From Thereva unica (Eukaryota > Arthropoda > Insecta > Diptera > Therevidae), in the NCBI GenBank assembly GCA_949987705.1, contig CATLJY010000184.1:39785-103784 (forward strand): a DNA stretch of 64,000 nt, read 5' to 3'. A program made the position numbers and the translations under genes. The notes below the pieces were generated by a model. That model did no database searches. It worked only from the letters and a program-made list of their open reading frames with translations, and had not been told where the DNA came from. Positions 11,139 to 20,584 of the stretch are shown here, one piece after another (position 1 is the first letter of the stretch; each line of letters begins with the position of its first letter).

Positions 11139-12060
11139 CCGCCTGGCTGGTCTGTCTGGCTGGTCTGTCTGGCTGGTTGGCTGGTCTGTCTGGCTGGTTG
11201 GCTGGTCTGTCTGGCTGGTTGGCTGGTCTGTCTGGCTGGTTGGCTGGTCTGTCTGGCTGGTTGGCTGGTCTGTCTGGCTGGTTGGCTGGTATGTCTGGCT
11301 GGTTGGCTGGTCTGTCTGGCTGGTCTGTCTGGCTGGTTGGCTGGTCTGTCTGGCTGGTCTGTCTGGCTGGTTGGCTGGTCTGTCTGGCTGGTTAGCTGGT
11401 CTGTCTGGCTGGTTGGCTGGTCTGTCTGGCTGGTTGGCTGGTCTGTCTGGCTGGTCTGTCTGGCTGGTTGGCTGGTCTGTCTGGCTGGTTGGCTGGTCTG
11501 TCTGGCTGGTTGGCTGGTCTGTCTGGCTGGTCTGTCTGGCTGGTTGGCTGGTCTGTCTGGCTGGTTGGCTGGTCTGTCTGGCTGGTTGGCTGGTCTGTCT
11601 GGCTGGTCTGTCTGGCTGGTTGGCTGGTCTGTCTGGCTGGTTAGCTGGTCGGTCTGGCTGGTTGGCTGGTCTGTCTGGCTGGTTGGCTGGTCTGTCTGGC
11701 TGGTCTGTCTGGCTGGTTGGCTGGTCTGTCTGGCTGGTTGGCTGGTCTGTCTGGCTGGTCTGTCTGGCTGGTTGGCTGGTCTGTCTGGCTGGTTGGCTGG
11801 TCTGTCTGGCTGGTTGGCTGGTCTGTCTGGCTTGTCTGTCTGGCTGGTTGGCTGGTCTGTCTGGCTGGTTGGCTGGTCTGTCTGGCTGGTTGGCTGGTCT
11901 GTCTGGCTGGTCTGTCAGGCTGGTTGGTTGGTCTGTCTGGCTGGTTGGCTGGTCTGTCTGGCTGGTTGGCTGGTCTGTCTGGCTGGTCTATCTGGCTGGT
12001 CGGTCTGTCTGTCTGTCTGGCTGGTGTGTCTGGCTGATCTATCTGGTTGACCTGCCTGGT
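11139..12060 (+). repeat. Minisatellite of 21-bp and 13-bp units
   Basis: More than 40 tandem units of CTGGTCTGTCTGGCTGGTTGG (21 bp), mixed with a shorter 13-bp form lacking the last eight bases. Some units have point changes. All three forward frames stay open for long distances (LSGWLAG, SVWLVGW and VCLAGWL repeats), which is a product of the repeat and not evidence of a protein. It separates the ATPase fragment from the DUF8207-like gene. Confidence 0.95.
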
Positions 12061-12071
12061 ACGTCTGGATC

Positions 12072-12079
12072 TATATAAA
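12072..12079 (+). promoter_or_regulatory. TATA box before the DUF8207-like gene
   Basis: TATATAAA directly follows the minisatellite and lies about 60 bp before the ATG at 12133. It argues that the ATG at 12133, not an upstream codon overlapping the TATA box, is the true start. Confidence 0.55.
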
Positions 12080-12132
12080 TGCTTATTAGCATAGCTGTAT
12101 ATCATTGTAGCTGTAACCACACGTGTAACAAC

Positions 12133-12924
12133 ATGAATGAAAAATTGATGAAGGATATTATAAAAACACGTGAGGCTATACGAAGAAAATATAAAGCTCT
12201 CAAGACTGGTAAAATTGAATCTGAAGCTCAATTAGAGGAAACATTTAAACCTATAACCAACACGCTGAAAAAAGCGCTCACAACAACAGCAGCATCAGTG
12301 AAACTTGAACCAAAAGAAGAAGAAGATGAAATTAAGCACGAGGGCAATGAAGAAGCATACACACCACCACCACCACCACCACGTAAATACTTAAAGCTAG
12401 AGCCACCGAGTTATTCTGAGGATGATGATGATGATGATGATCAGTTTGTCACACCTACAAAAGAACCAAAATTAGAGTCTGCAGACCAGATACTAAACAA
12501 ATATAAACAACTACTGGAAAATGATAGCACGAGAATTGATAAAACGTATGGAGCGTACTATAAGAACGATATGTGGAATATTGGTAATTCGAGATTAAAA
12601 GTTGATAAAGAATACTTTCTTATAGATGGCAAGCGGTACAAGATAACTGAAGGTCTAGCTGAATTAATTTTTATGAAAAAGCCTCGAGGCTACTCAAAAG
12701 AAGACTTGTCCAATTATCAAAAAATTGTAAATGATACATGCACCCACAGACGTGATTTTAAGGAAAACCAGCAAATAAAAGGAACAAATAGCTTCAAATA
12801 TAGAAACATAATAAAAAAGTTGATTCACACTCCTCATACTGGAACGGGAATAATGCAAATAGGATTATTTCTAAAGCCATATAGGAATCTCAATCAGATA
12901 GGCTTCTATCACCTTCTTTCTTAA
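12133..12924 (+). CDS. DUF8207-like Polinton protein
   Basis: About 263 residues from MNEKLMKDIIKTREAI. The N-terminal third is a lysine/glutamate-rich helical segment that could form a coiled coil. A low-complexity middle follows: a proline run, then a run of seven aspartates. The C-terminal domain has YGAYYKNDMWNIGN, DKEYFLIDGKRYKITEGLAELIF, then PRGYSKEDLSNYQKIV and HRRDF. I recall this C-terminal pattern (DUF8207) as common in insect proteins found beside Polinton capsid and ATPase genes. Its role is not known; a structural or scaffolding role would fit but is inference. The gene is uninterrupted, with its own TATA box, and stops four bases before the right terminal repeat. Confidence 0.75.
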   Translation: MNEKLMKDIIKTREAIRRKYKALKTGKIESEAQLEETFKPITNTLKKALTTTAASVKLEPKEEEDEIKHEGNEEAYTPPPPPPRKYLKLEPPSYSEDDDDDDDQFVTPTKEPKLESADQILNKYKQLLENDSTRIDKTYGAYYKNDMWNIGNSRLKVDKEYFLIDGKRYKITEGLAELIFMKKPRGYSKEDLSNYQKIVNDTCTHRRDFKENQQIKGTNSFKYRNIIKKLIHTPHTGTGIMQIGLFLKPYRNLNQIGFYHLLS

Positions 12925-12931
12925 AGTGGTG

Positions 12932-13228
12932 TTGTTTACATAGGTGCATGGAACTCATGGACAAGTACAAAATTTACCAACTTCCGGTATCCGGCTGTCT
13001 TAGATGGAATTGCATCACCATAGTCACAGACAGGCAAATCCCTACCCCTTCCCCCCAAAAGTTGTTTACACAGGTGCATGGAATTCAATTCAATTTACCA
13101 ACTTCCGGTCTATAGCTTTCTCACGCAGGCGCAAAAACTGCTGACGTAGCGAATTCCTAGGCCCCAAAAGTTGTTTACACAGGTGCATCATGAAAACTTC
13201 CACCCCAAAGTTGTTTAGACAGGTGCAT
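12932..13228. repeat. Four iteron-like 18-bp motifs (right inner repeat)
   Basis: TTGTTTACACAGGTGCAT and close variants at 12932-12949, 13062-13079, 13171-13188 and 13211-13228, matching the four in the left repeat. They lie 50 to 350 bp upstream of the TATA-like site of the 13360 gene. Confidence 0.7.
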
Positions 13229-13279
13229 CTATGTGCTGCGGACTCATGGACAAGTTCAATCATGTTTCTAGATTTAGGG

Positions 13280-13287
13280 TATATAAT
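13280..13287 (+). promoter_or_regulatory. TATA box for the right-repeat gene
   Basis: TATATAAT lies 80 bp before the ATG at 13360. A poly(A) signal, AATAAA, follows the gene near 13743-13748, so this small gene has both ends of a transcription unit within the terminal repeat. Confidence 0.5.
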
Positions 13288-13359
13288 GAGAACTGTGAAG
13301 GAGAACGCTAGCAGTTCAACCCCAACCACCTGGAGATCAACAGCATTAGCCCCAGAAAC

Positions 13360-13734
13360 ATGGATACAGCAACAGAACTCAAAAGCTTGGAATACTCACC
13401 ATACTTAAGGATGTCCGACATGGAGTTTGGAACCCCATATAAAATAAAATCTGCAAGCAGGCTTGAAACAGTGTATGGTGTTCGGATTCATCTCGAGTTA
13501 AAGGAGCATCAGCTTTTGCTACCAGCCAGGTACAGTTCACTTTCTGATGCAGCCTTACAAGACATCAACAACAAAGGAAATTTCCACGTAATCAATTCTG
13601 GACCGCAGGGGAAGACATTTATTTTCAAGTTTGTACAAATTGATGCCATTCCAGTTAATTATAGTTTTTATACCGATAATTCAAGTGAAATCCCTAATTT
13701 TTACAATCCTAACAACAACAACAAAAAGAAGTGA
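13360..13734 (+). CDS. Small Polinton protein, possible OB-fold ssDNA-binding protein (right-repeat copy)
   Basis: The protein is identical to that of 2387-2761: 124 residues, MDTATELKSLEYS at the start and an Asn/Lys-rich tail. Here it reads toward the right end of the element. Perfect protein identity between two copies 10.6 kb apart, when other parts of the element have decayed, suggests either recent replication or conversion between the terminal repeats. What else it could be: an unrelated small accessory protein; the OB-fold idea comes only from the strand-like hydrophobic pattern and the LLPARYS block. Confidence 0.6.
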   Translation: MDTATELKSLEYSPYLRMSDMEFGTPYKIKSASRLETVYGVRIHLELKEHQLLLPARYSSLSDAALQDINNKGNFHVINSGPQGKTFIFKFVQIDAIPVNYSFYTDNSSEIPNFYNPNNNNKKK

Positions 13735-14440
13735 AGTGTCTTGAATAAACAAATAATTGTACGATTTATCAGAATAAAACAAAATAATATGTGTTCTAAT
13801 TAATAGGTTTTTTATTTGTAGCTATTACAACAACAACAATTCTTTTTAATACCCTAACTTTATTAAATATTTCAGAAGTTTGCTCTGCGTTTAATTTTTT
13901 TCTTTTCAGTACTAACTTGCTGATTACATTCACTGATGCACTTTGTTTATCTCAATAAACGTTCGCAGCATGAGAAGACTGAAATTTTCACATCTTTGCT
14001 TGATAAGGAATCTGATGTTTTCTTATTTAACCGTTATTAAAATTTACTCATTGGGTACAATTAGCACTTAAGGTGATCAGTTTAAATAATAGAATTTATC
14101 CAATACGTTCAAGATTGAATAATTAAGGCATAAGTTAGCTGATAATGGGAATCTTCATTGTTTTTAGTATGTGACCGAGTATTTTTTGCGGCAGCTTTTT
14201 GCCACTTCTTAGTGTGTGTAATATTTGTGGTTTGTGAAAGGTATTTTACCTTAAATTTATTGTTTAAAAATATAATATATCCAGCATCACAAGTCTGATG
14301 AAAATGGGAGCCTTCGCTGCATTGTTGATGCTTATGGGAAATATCTTTTTCATCTTTTTGACCACTTAGCAATTTTCAAGTTGCGGTTGTTATAATATTG
14401 CGACTTGAGGTGAGTATTCTCATTAAAAATTCTTTGGAAG

Positions 14441-14441
<1 letters not shown>

Positions 14442-14530
<89 letters not shown>

Positions 14531-14531
14531 T
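14442..14531. repeat. (AAT)n microsatellite in right terminal repeat
   Basis: About 30 units of AAT, the longer partner of the run at 1622-1690. Confidence 0.95.
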
Positions 14532-15539
14532 ATCATGGCATATGGTTGCAATCCAGATCATAGCTTACAGATATCGCACCGGGTTGTTGTCGAGAATAAT
14601 ATATAGCCATCTCAGCTAAAGCTTAATTTAATTCTTAGTGTTACTTGAAAGTCCAGTTCTTCACTGAATTATATGTATATTTTTACTCCAGAATCAAAGC
14701 TCATTCCAAAGCACCAGAATTAATACTACAGAAAACATCTCGAAACCAAAGCTCTCAATCCCCCACACACACAGCTTAGTTTAATTCCACTCACAGAGAA
14801 ATTTATCCAAAGGTTCCCCAAGAGCTTCTTTAATTCTTAGTTCAACTAGCTTCTCACAGCTGGCGCTCACATCTCGCACCAACTTCCCACCCCATGCCGG
14901 TTCTGGACCACGCAAAGATACATCCAGAGCCTTCCATCACATCCCCAAATCCCATGCCAGCTCTGGGCCATATCCCATGCCATTTCTGCGCCACCTTCAA
15001 TTCCCATGCCTGCTCTGGGCCAAATCCCATGCCCGTTCTGCGCCACCCTATCCAAGAAACATACATCCAGAGCTTTAAGTCACACCTCAAATCCCATGCC
15101 AGCTCTGGACCAAATCAACACCGAAATTCAACTAGCTTCCCACAGGTGGCACCCAACAACACAGCTTTCAAATCCCACGCCGGCCACACGCCAAATCCCA
15201 TGCCCACTCTGGGCCACCCCATCCAAGACGCACACCCAAAACACCTCACACACCTACATGCAGAGCTTTCACCCATCTCCACCCACCAACTCCAAGCCAC
15301 CCCATCCAAGACACCCAACCTCCATAAACAGCTTTCAAACCACCTTACCCAAGACCCAAACCCAAAAACATCTCGTACACGTACATAAAGAGCTTTCACC
15401 CATCTCCACACACCAACTCTAAGCCACCTTCACACCTCATACCCATACATGAAGAGCTTTCAAGCCACCTTATCCAAGACACAAACCTAAAACACCTCGT
15501 ACACGTACATGAAGAGCTTTCAGACCCCCCCCCCAAATC

Positions 15540-15586
15540 CTATGTCACTACGAAGCCACCTCCTAGGTGGCTTAGAACCGGCATAG
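15540..15586. repeat. Palindrome at the right terminus
   Basis: GCCACCT (15555-15561) pairs with AGGTGGC (15565-15571). The outer arm pairs only over CTATG/CATAG, because the outermost part (TTAGAACCGG) differs from the left end (ACTCCGGC). The stem core is kept while flanking bases changed. Confidence 0.65.
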
Positions 15587-15596
15587 CTCTACTACT

Positions 15597-15602
15597 CAGA
15601 TT
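15597..15602. repeat. Target site duplication CAGATT, right copy
   Basis: Exact match to 550-555, directly after the terminal ACTACT of the element. Confidence 0.95.
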
Positions 15603-15805
15603 CTAAGATTGGGGATCTAGTTCTTATCAAGGACAATCACTTAACTCCACGATCATGGTTAATGGGACGGATAGTACAGGTGCATCCCGGTAAGGATGGC
15701 ATTGTGCGAGTTTTAACAATTAAAACCCAAAATAATGTCATCAAAAGTCCGATACACAAAATCTGTCCATTTCCAGTCGAGGTCAATGACTCTAAAGGCG
15801 AATAA
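15603..15805 (+). pseudogene. BEL/Pao DUF5641 domain (rest of the interrupted polyprotein)
   Basis: Reads KIGDLVLIKDNHLTPRSWLMG, then GRIVQVHPGKDG and VRVLTIKT, ending at TAA 15803-15805. DUF5641 is the usual C-terminal domain after the BEL/Pao integrase. The codon phase matches that of the integrase part at 3-554 when one copy of the CAGATT duplication is disregarded, so the two parts belong to one gene split by the Polinton. Confidence 0.9.
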
Positions 15806-16176
15806 CCTAATTTCATTATCAAACCCTTTAACAAAGACATTCATTATCTCATTTATTACACAATTGTATATCATTCTTTGCACCAATTTTCTATTTTTTC
15901 AACTAGTTCAATGTCAAATTAAACCAATCAAACAAAAAAAATCAAATACCCCAAAGTCAATTGTTATCATGGTTCCATTGTCATCTAATCCTCACATACT
16001 TTGCTGTATTGCTAAATTTGCATACCAATGACTTTACTACAACTAAAGTCAAACTAGTACACATTCTCTAAAATTTTAACCCTTTACTCATAACTAACGG
16101 TTATACTACCGATATTCGTGAATCCATCACTCAAAATTCGATAAGGGATCAGTTCTTATCAATCATTGAACGAATC

Positions 16177-16623
16177 ATGTCGACCCGTAACGAGCAACCC
16201 CAAGCTGATGAAGAGTTTATCATCGATCTCTCCAACGACGACGACGACGACGATATCAACCAACCAGGACAAGCGAACGAAGATGAAGGTGCTACACGGA
16301 CACTACCCGGGACAGATGACGACGACGATGACCATGACGCATGCATGGAGGATATCACCACATTATTAAGGGACCTTAAAATTTCGGCGCCTCCCTCCGT
16401 ACATTTAATTATGGCCACTCAACTTGTGCCACCAGACGCTAATGAGGATGACATGTACTGCACAGTCGTCGATGAGGGTAGCAATTATGTAGAGACTCAG
16501 AAATTCTCATTTAAATATCTGTTACAAACATCCCGACGCAAAATACGTCTGCCCTTTAGTAATGGAGACGTCATTGAAATTAAGATTTTACAAAGTGGAT
16601 TAATAAAGGTCACTAGAACTTAA
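16177..16623 (+). CDS. Acidic ORF of unknown function between BEL/Pao pol and 3' LTR
   Basis: A 148-residue frame with two aspartate runs (DDDDDD near residues 21 and 47). The C-terminal half is more ordered: MYCTVVDEG, then KFSFKYLLQTSRRKIRLPF and VIEIKILQSGLIKV. It lies 370 bp after the end of BEL/Pao pol and about 200 bp before the polypurine tract, on the same strand, so it is placed where some retrotransposons have an extra gene. I do not recognise a family and see no signal peptide or membrane segment, so it is not an envelope protein. The aspartate runs come from GAC repeats. It may be an accessory gene or a chance frame. Confidence 0.4.
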   Translation: MSTRNEQPQADEEFIIDLSNDDDDDDINQPGQANEDEGATRTLPGTDDDDDDHDACMEDITTLLRDLKISAPPSVHLIMATQLVPPDANEDDMYCTVVDEGSNYVETQKFSFKYLLQTSRRKIRLPFSNGDVIEIKILQSGLIKVTRT

Positions 16624-16825
16624 AGTCATTGTTGTTATTTATTTTCATTTGTTTATTTTCTCTCTCAATTCTTTAAGGTCGGACTTGCGCTAATAAAGGT
16701 TACTGAGTCTAGTGCCATTGTTTCACTTCATTTATTGTTTTCGCTTTTCCTCTTCTCTCATTTAATTTTAACGTTTCAAGGTGATTAGTTAATTTACAGT
16801 TTGAAACATATCAAAATGTTTCAAC

Positions 16826-16833
16826 GGGGGGAG
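16826..16833 (+). promoter_or_regulatory. Polypurine tract of the BEL/Pao element
   Basis: GGGGGGAG directly before TATGTTC. A purine run just upstream of a TG start is the normal plus-strand primer site and fixes the start of the 3' LTR. Confidence 0.75.
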
Positions 16834-16835
16834 TA

Positions 16836-17800
16836 TGTTCAAATACTTTCACAGCAAGGAATTTCTCCTTGGTTATCCTTTAAATTTATCCGCTCAAGGT
16901 CCAATCACCAAATCACCGTTAGGGTATTTAACTCCTTTTTATTTCAGATGGACAACATTAATTCATAGAGAAAGGTCCAATTACACATATAGCTCGAAGC
17001 CACTTGGGAAAGGAAGCAGGGTCATTCGGGACATTAATCAGCATAAAACATTATCATCTCTGGCGATCTTGGACATTTATCAGCACCACTTTACATCATA
17101 TTGATATTTACTAATCTAAATTTAAGTTTATCGAACATTCACTTAAAATTTACGATATTCAAAATTTTACTCTGGTAACACCTATCACCTCACACATGCT
17201 TACGTATAAAATTGCATCCATACTTCTATCATCGAAGCAAGATCACTTCACGTTACGGTTTTCCTTTGTATCCCCACTTGAATTGAATTCAAGCAAACTG
17301 ATAAAAATTGTTGCGCACGAAGCGATCGCTCTCTTGGTACCAGATCATCATCGAGGTAAGTTGCTTTGAACTTGAATATTTCAAATTTTCCTTTTTTCCT
17401 TTTTCCTAAATTCTTTCTGTTGTTGGGTATCGACCATCAACAGAATTATTAAACTATTCCTTTTGTTGTTGGGTATAGACCATCAACAAATTACTAATAT
17501 TTCCTTTTGTTGTTGGGTATAGACCATCAACAAATTCCTAATATTTCCTTTTGTTGTTGGGTATAGACCATCAACAAATTCCTAATATCCCCTTTGTTGT
17601 TGGGTATAGACCATCAACAAATTCCTAATATTCCCTTTGTTGTTGGGTATAGACCATCAACAAATTCCTAATATTCCCTTTGTTGTTGGGTATAGGTCAT
17701 CAACAAATTACTAACATTCCTTTTGTTGTTGGGTATAGACCATCAACAAATCAATCCTTATTCCGTTTTTTTCTTTCCATCTAATACCAAGTTCAAGGCC
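16836..17800 (+). repeat. 3' LTR of the first BEL/Pao element (right edge uncertain)
   Basis: Begins TGTTCAAATACTTTC right after the polypurine tract. The 5' LTR lies outside the window, so the end cannot be fixed; the LTR must end before the Helitron at 18164. It contains the 43-bp tandem repeats. An AGGTAAGT at about 17355 looks like a splice donor but no product is supported. Confidence 0.6.
17419..17755 (+). repeat. Eight tandem repeats of 43-46 bp inside the LTR
   Basis: Each unit contains GTTGTTGGGTATAGACCATC followed by AACAAATTCCTAATATTCC. Starts lie at 17419, 17465, 17509, 17553, 17596, 17639, 17682 and 17725. The arms TTTGTTG and CAACAAA can form a 7-bp stem in each unit. Confidence 0.9.
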
Positions 17801-18163
17801 AACTTCAGAAATTGGGTGAGTACATTATTCAGAGCATACATATACATATATATTTCAATTGTTTACACATATAAATTTCTCGCTTAATTTGGTGATTTGG
17901 TGAAGTAATTCCCAACAAGTTTTATCGTCATTTATTTCAAAGTTTCTTTGGTTTTGTCGGATTTAGTGGTCAACGTGGTAGAGGTTTCGATGCAATTCAA
18001 TTAATAACTATAGCTTACAACGTTGATGAGGTGGTAAAAAGGTGAACATTGATGAATTTACATTATAGTTAACAACGTTGTTGAGGTTGTACAATAAATT
18101 TTGGGTGAAAGTTCATTTTGCGTCAATTTGAATTATAGCATATCTTCTTCTTCTATCTATCTA

Positions 18164-20584
18164 TCTATATATTAATAAAAGAAAGTGTGTGTCTGTAAGT
18201 CTGTGTGTCTGTGTGTCTGTGTTTCTGTGTGTCTGCTTGTGCGTACCGTCACGCATTGTAGCCAAACTAGAAAAGATAGAAATCTGAAATTTTTTTTGTA
18301 GATCCATGGATACCCCAGAAGGTGGAAGTAAGTTTCCGTTTTTCGCTATTTTGATTAGTTTTTTTTTAATTAATTAATTAGTACGATTTGTCACCATTTT
18401 TTACGCTCTACGCCTGGTATCTCGGCTAATGTATATCGTAGAACATTATGAATGCCACCAATTGAAAGATTAGACAATTCTGGTTTAAAATTATTTGTTT
18501 CAAATCTCAGAAAGGCGATTTTTCGAAATTCATCCCCTAAGGGGGTGAAATGGGGTTTACCAAACCGCTGGAGCTATAGGGCTGAAATTTTGACGGTGCA
18601 TTCCTATAATGGCGTGGACATCCACTAAGAAGCGATTTTTAGAAATTCATCCCATAAGGGGGTGAAATGGGGTCAACCCAAAACCGCTGGAGCTATAGGG
18701 CTGAAATTTTGACAGTGCATCCCTATAATGACGTGTGTAATAGCATAATGGCGCGATAAAATAGTGGGCGCCACTTATGCGAGGTATTACCCCCTTAGCC
18801 ATAAGCCCGGAAAAGCATGACCAAGGAGCCAATACCATACATAAGAAAGGAAACAAAATTTCGGAACTCCTACGCCGGCCACACGGAGTTATCTAGCTCG
18901 CCGGAGGGGTCGTGGGGTGTGTGGCCGGGCCTTACCGCGGTTGGTTCACCACTTACCTGTGCCTGTGCAACTTTGAATTCCGCCTCCATCATTCTCCGGA
19001 CATCGCCTGAGCCTCGTCAAACCCTGAAAAGGAATGACCCCCCGCCCCAACCATTCCACAAAAAAATTTACCACCTAGACATTCTAGTATTTATAATCAT
19101 TTAATCGTCTTACCGGAACAATCATCAACACAAACAATACAATGAATAATTGAAAACACAAATCTCACAAGACAATAAATATAGCTCCGTGACAGATATC
19201 AATTTCCAGGCTCAAATTAACAAGACTTAAGATACCATTAAATTCAATTAAATTATCCTAGTTATACATGGATGCAGACGAAATAAAAAAAACGCGCAGT
19301 AGTGGTACCATTACTCCTCGTTTTGTACAAACGATATTACAACCAACAGAATCACTTAGAGGAAGAACAAATTTCCCGGAACCAACAAAGAATAAAATAT
19401 TTCCGACAAGGAGCAAAACAAATTCACAAATAATTATAAAGAAGATTATAAAGTTAATACTAACTACCATTAAAATTATTATTTTAGTAATAAATTTTTT
19501 TAAATTAAAGCAAAAAGAAAATTTTTGTTATTTTATTTTGTGTATTTTTTTGGTGTGTTTTTTGTTCTTCTGATCCAGCTGGTGTGGATGCACTATAGGT
19601 ATTGGCTTAATTACCTGACTATCGAACGGTATATCAATTGGTATTAATGGAATATACAGTTCCTCCTTTATACTAGTGTCTGCTATTGGCCAAAATTTCG
19701 ACTTAAATTTGTGATTTCCAAGGCAAAATCTTTTCACAGCATGTGTTTTGTCACCATCCTCTGATATTCCAGCAAAACTCGGCAAGGATTCTTGTATAAC
19801 CGCTTAGCGTAATTGTATCTTTCCAGGCATCCTAGCGATGTTGCTACATTCATTCTGTCTATCATTGCACCAACGCATTCTTGTTTATTGTCAAATTCAA
19901 TTGTTACAACAAATTTTTTTTAGGTACATTATAAAGTTTCGAATTTGTTACATTATTTTTAGCAGATCCAATTTTTTCCTTTTTTATTTAATTTTCAATT
20001 TTTCCGAACAAAAAAATTTTTGCAGTAAATTTTTGCATACGTCAAAATTCGAACTCCATTCCCTTTTTTCTTTTCTCCCCGCCTACCTTTTTGTTCCGAA
20101 CAACTTTTACATTTTCTTCCCCACAGTAATTTTTAGTCAAGTAGATATTTAGGGATTTCCGTGCAAAACTGACCGTTACACGTGGACATCCACTATAATT
20201 CGATTTTTTCGAAATTCATCCCCTAAAGGGGTGAAATGGAGTTAACCCAAACCGCTGAGGATGAAGGGCTGAAATTTTGACAGTGCATCCCTATAATCAC
20301 GTGGAAATGAATGACTCAAAATTTACTTTATTTAGGATTCCTTTGTCACTTCTCTTGATGACATATACACACCAATCTCTGCTTCAAAACTTGCAGATTT
20401 GTTGAGCAGAGGTGATATACGCAGCAATTTGTTTACCATGTTTATTAAAAAAATGCTCTATAATAAACCGTTTTTAGGGATAATAACAACTGACTTTTTT
20501 GTTTGTTTTTTTTTAAGGAAAATAGTGCACATAATAAACAGTTTTTATTTAAAGGCATTGCAAGGCACGCGGGTTTTATGCTAG
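18164..20584 (+). mobile_element. Helitron-like element, non-autonomous, with nested solo LTR
   Basis: Starts TCTATATATTAATAAAAG after an A and ends GGGTTTTATGCTAG before a T, with an imperfect GC-rich stem (GCATTGCAAGGCACGC region) about ten bases before the CTAG. These are Helitron-type ends. Inside are roughly 110-bp units containing CATCCCCTAAGGGGGTGAAA and GAGCTATAGGGCTGAAATTT, the same family as at 46952-51229. No Rep/helicase gene is present. A solo LTR at 18736-20180 interrupts it. Confidence 0.75.
18736..20180. mobile_element. Solo LTR, 1445 bp, nested in the Helitron
   Basis: It begins TGTAATAGC and ends CCGTTACA, so the ends are inverted TGTAA/TTACA. The 4 bases CGTG are duplicated at 18732-18735 and 20181-20184, and the Helitron unit continues across it. 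TG...CA ends with a 4-bp duplication fit a Ty3/gypsy-type LTR left after recombination. A 101-codon frame inside (19268-19573) is lysine and isoleucine rich and has no support as a gene. The length and the lack of any pol text fit an LTR best. Confidence 0.75.

Larger units (their letters stand above)
556..15596. mobile_element. Polinton/Maverick-like DNA transposon, 15,041 bp
   Basis: The element is bounded by inverted repeats starting AGTAGTAGAGCTATG at both ends and by a 6-bp target duplication. It carries a protein-primed DNA polymerase B gene, a double-jelly-roll capsid-like gene, a packaging ATPase fragment and several small genes typical of insect Polintons. Ends beginning 5'-AG and a 6-bp duplication agree with published Polinton features. 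It is unusual in several ways: the terminal repeats are about 2.6 kb long, no retroviral-type integrase or adenovirus-type protease is visible, and an internal inverted duplication has rearranged the centre. An adintovirus relative is an alternative label, but the hallmark integrase is missing so the class rests on polymerase, ATPase and ends. Confidence 0.9.
12929..15596 (-). repeat. Polinton terminal inverted repeat, right (about 2.67 kb)
   Basis: Reverse complement of 556-3186. Differences I noted: a longer AAT run, a short insertion near 13230 (TGTGCTGCGG region), and about 15 changed bases in the outermost palindrome. It contains the second copy of the small OB-fold-like gene. Confidence 0.9.

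Noticed and set aside
11177..12231. Long open frames of LSGWLAG, SVWLVGW or RQTSQPA repeats in several frames and on both strands
   Set aside because: They are products of the 21/13-bp minisatellite, which lacks stops in several frames. No start context or conserved domain.
16177..16623. An envelope gene for the BEL/Pao element
   Set aside because: No signal peptide, no membrane segment and no cysteine pattern.
17419..17755. A CRISPR-like array
   Set aside because: Eight near-identical units with no distinct spacers, in a eukaryotic LTR. Simple tandem repeat.
19268..19573. A 101-codon frame inside the solo LTR
   Set aside because: Low-complexity Ile/Lys-rich end from AT-rich DNA. No relation to gag or env.
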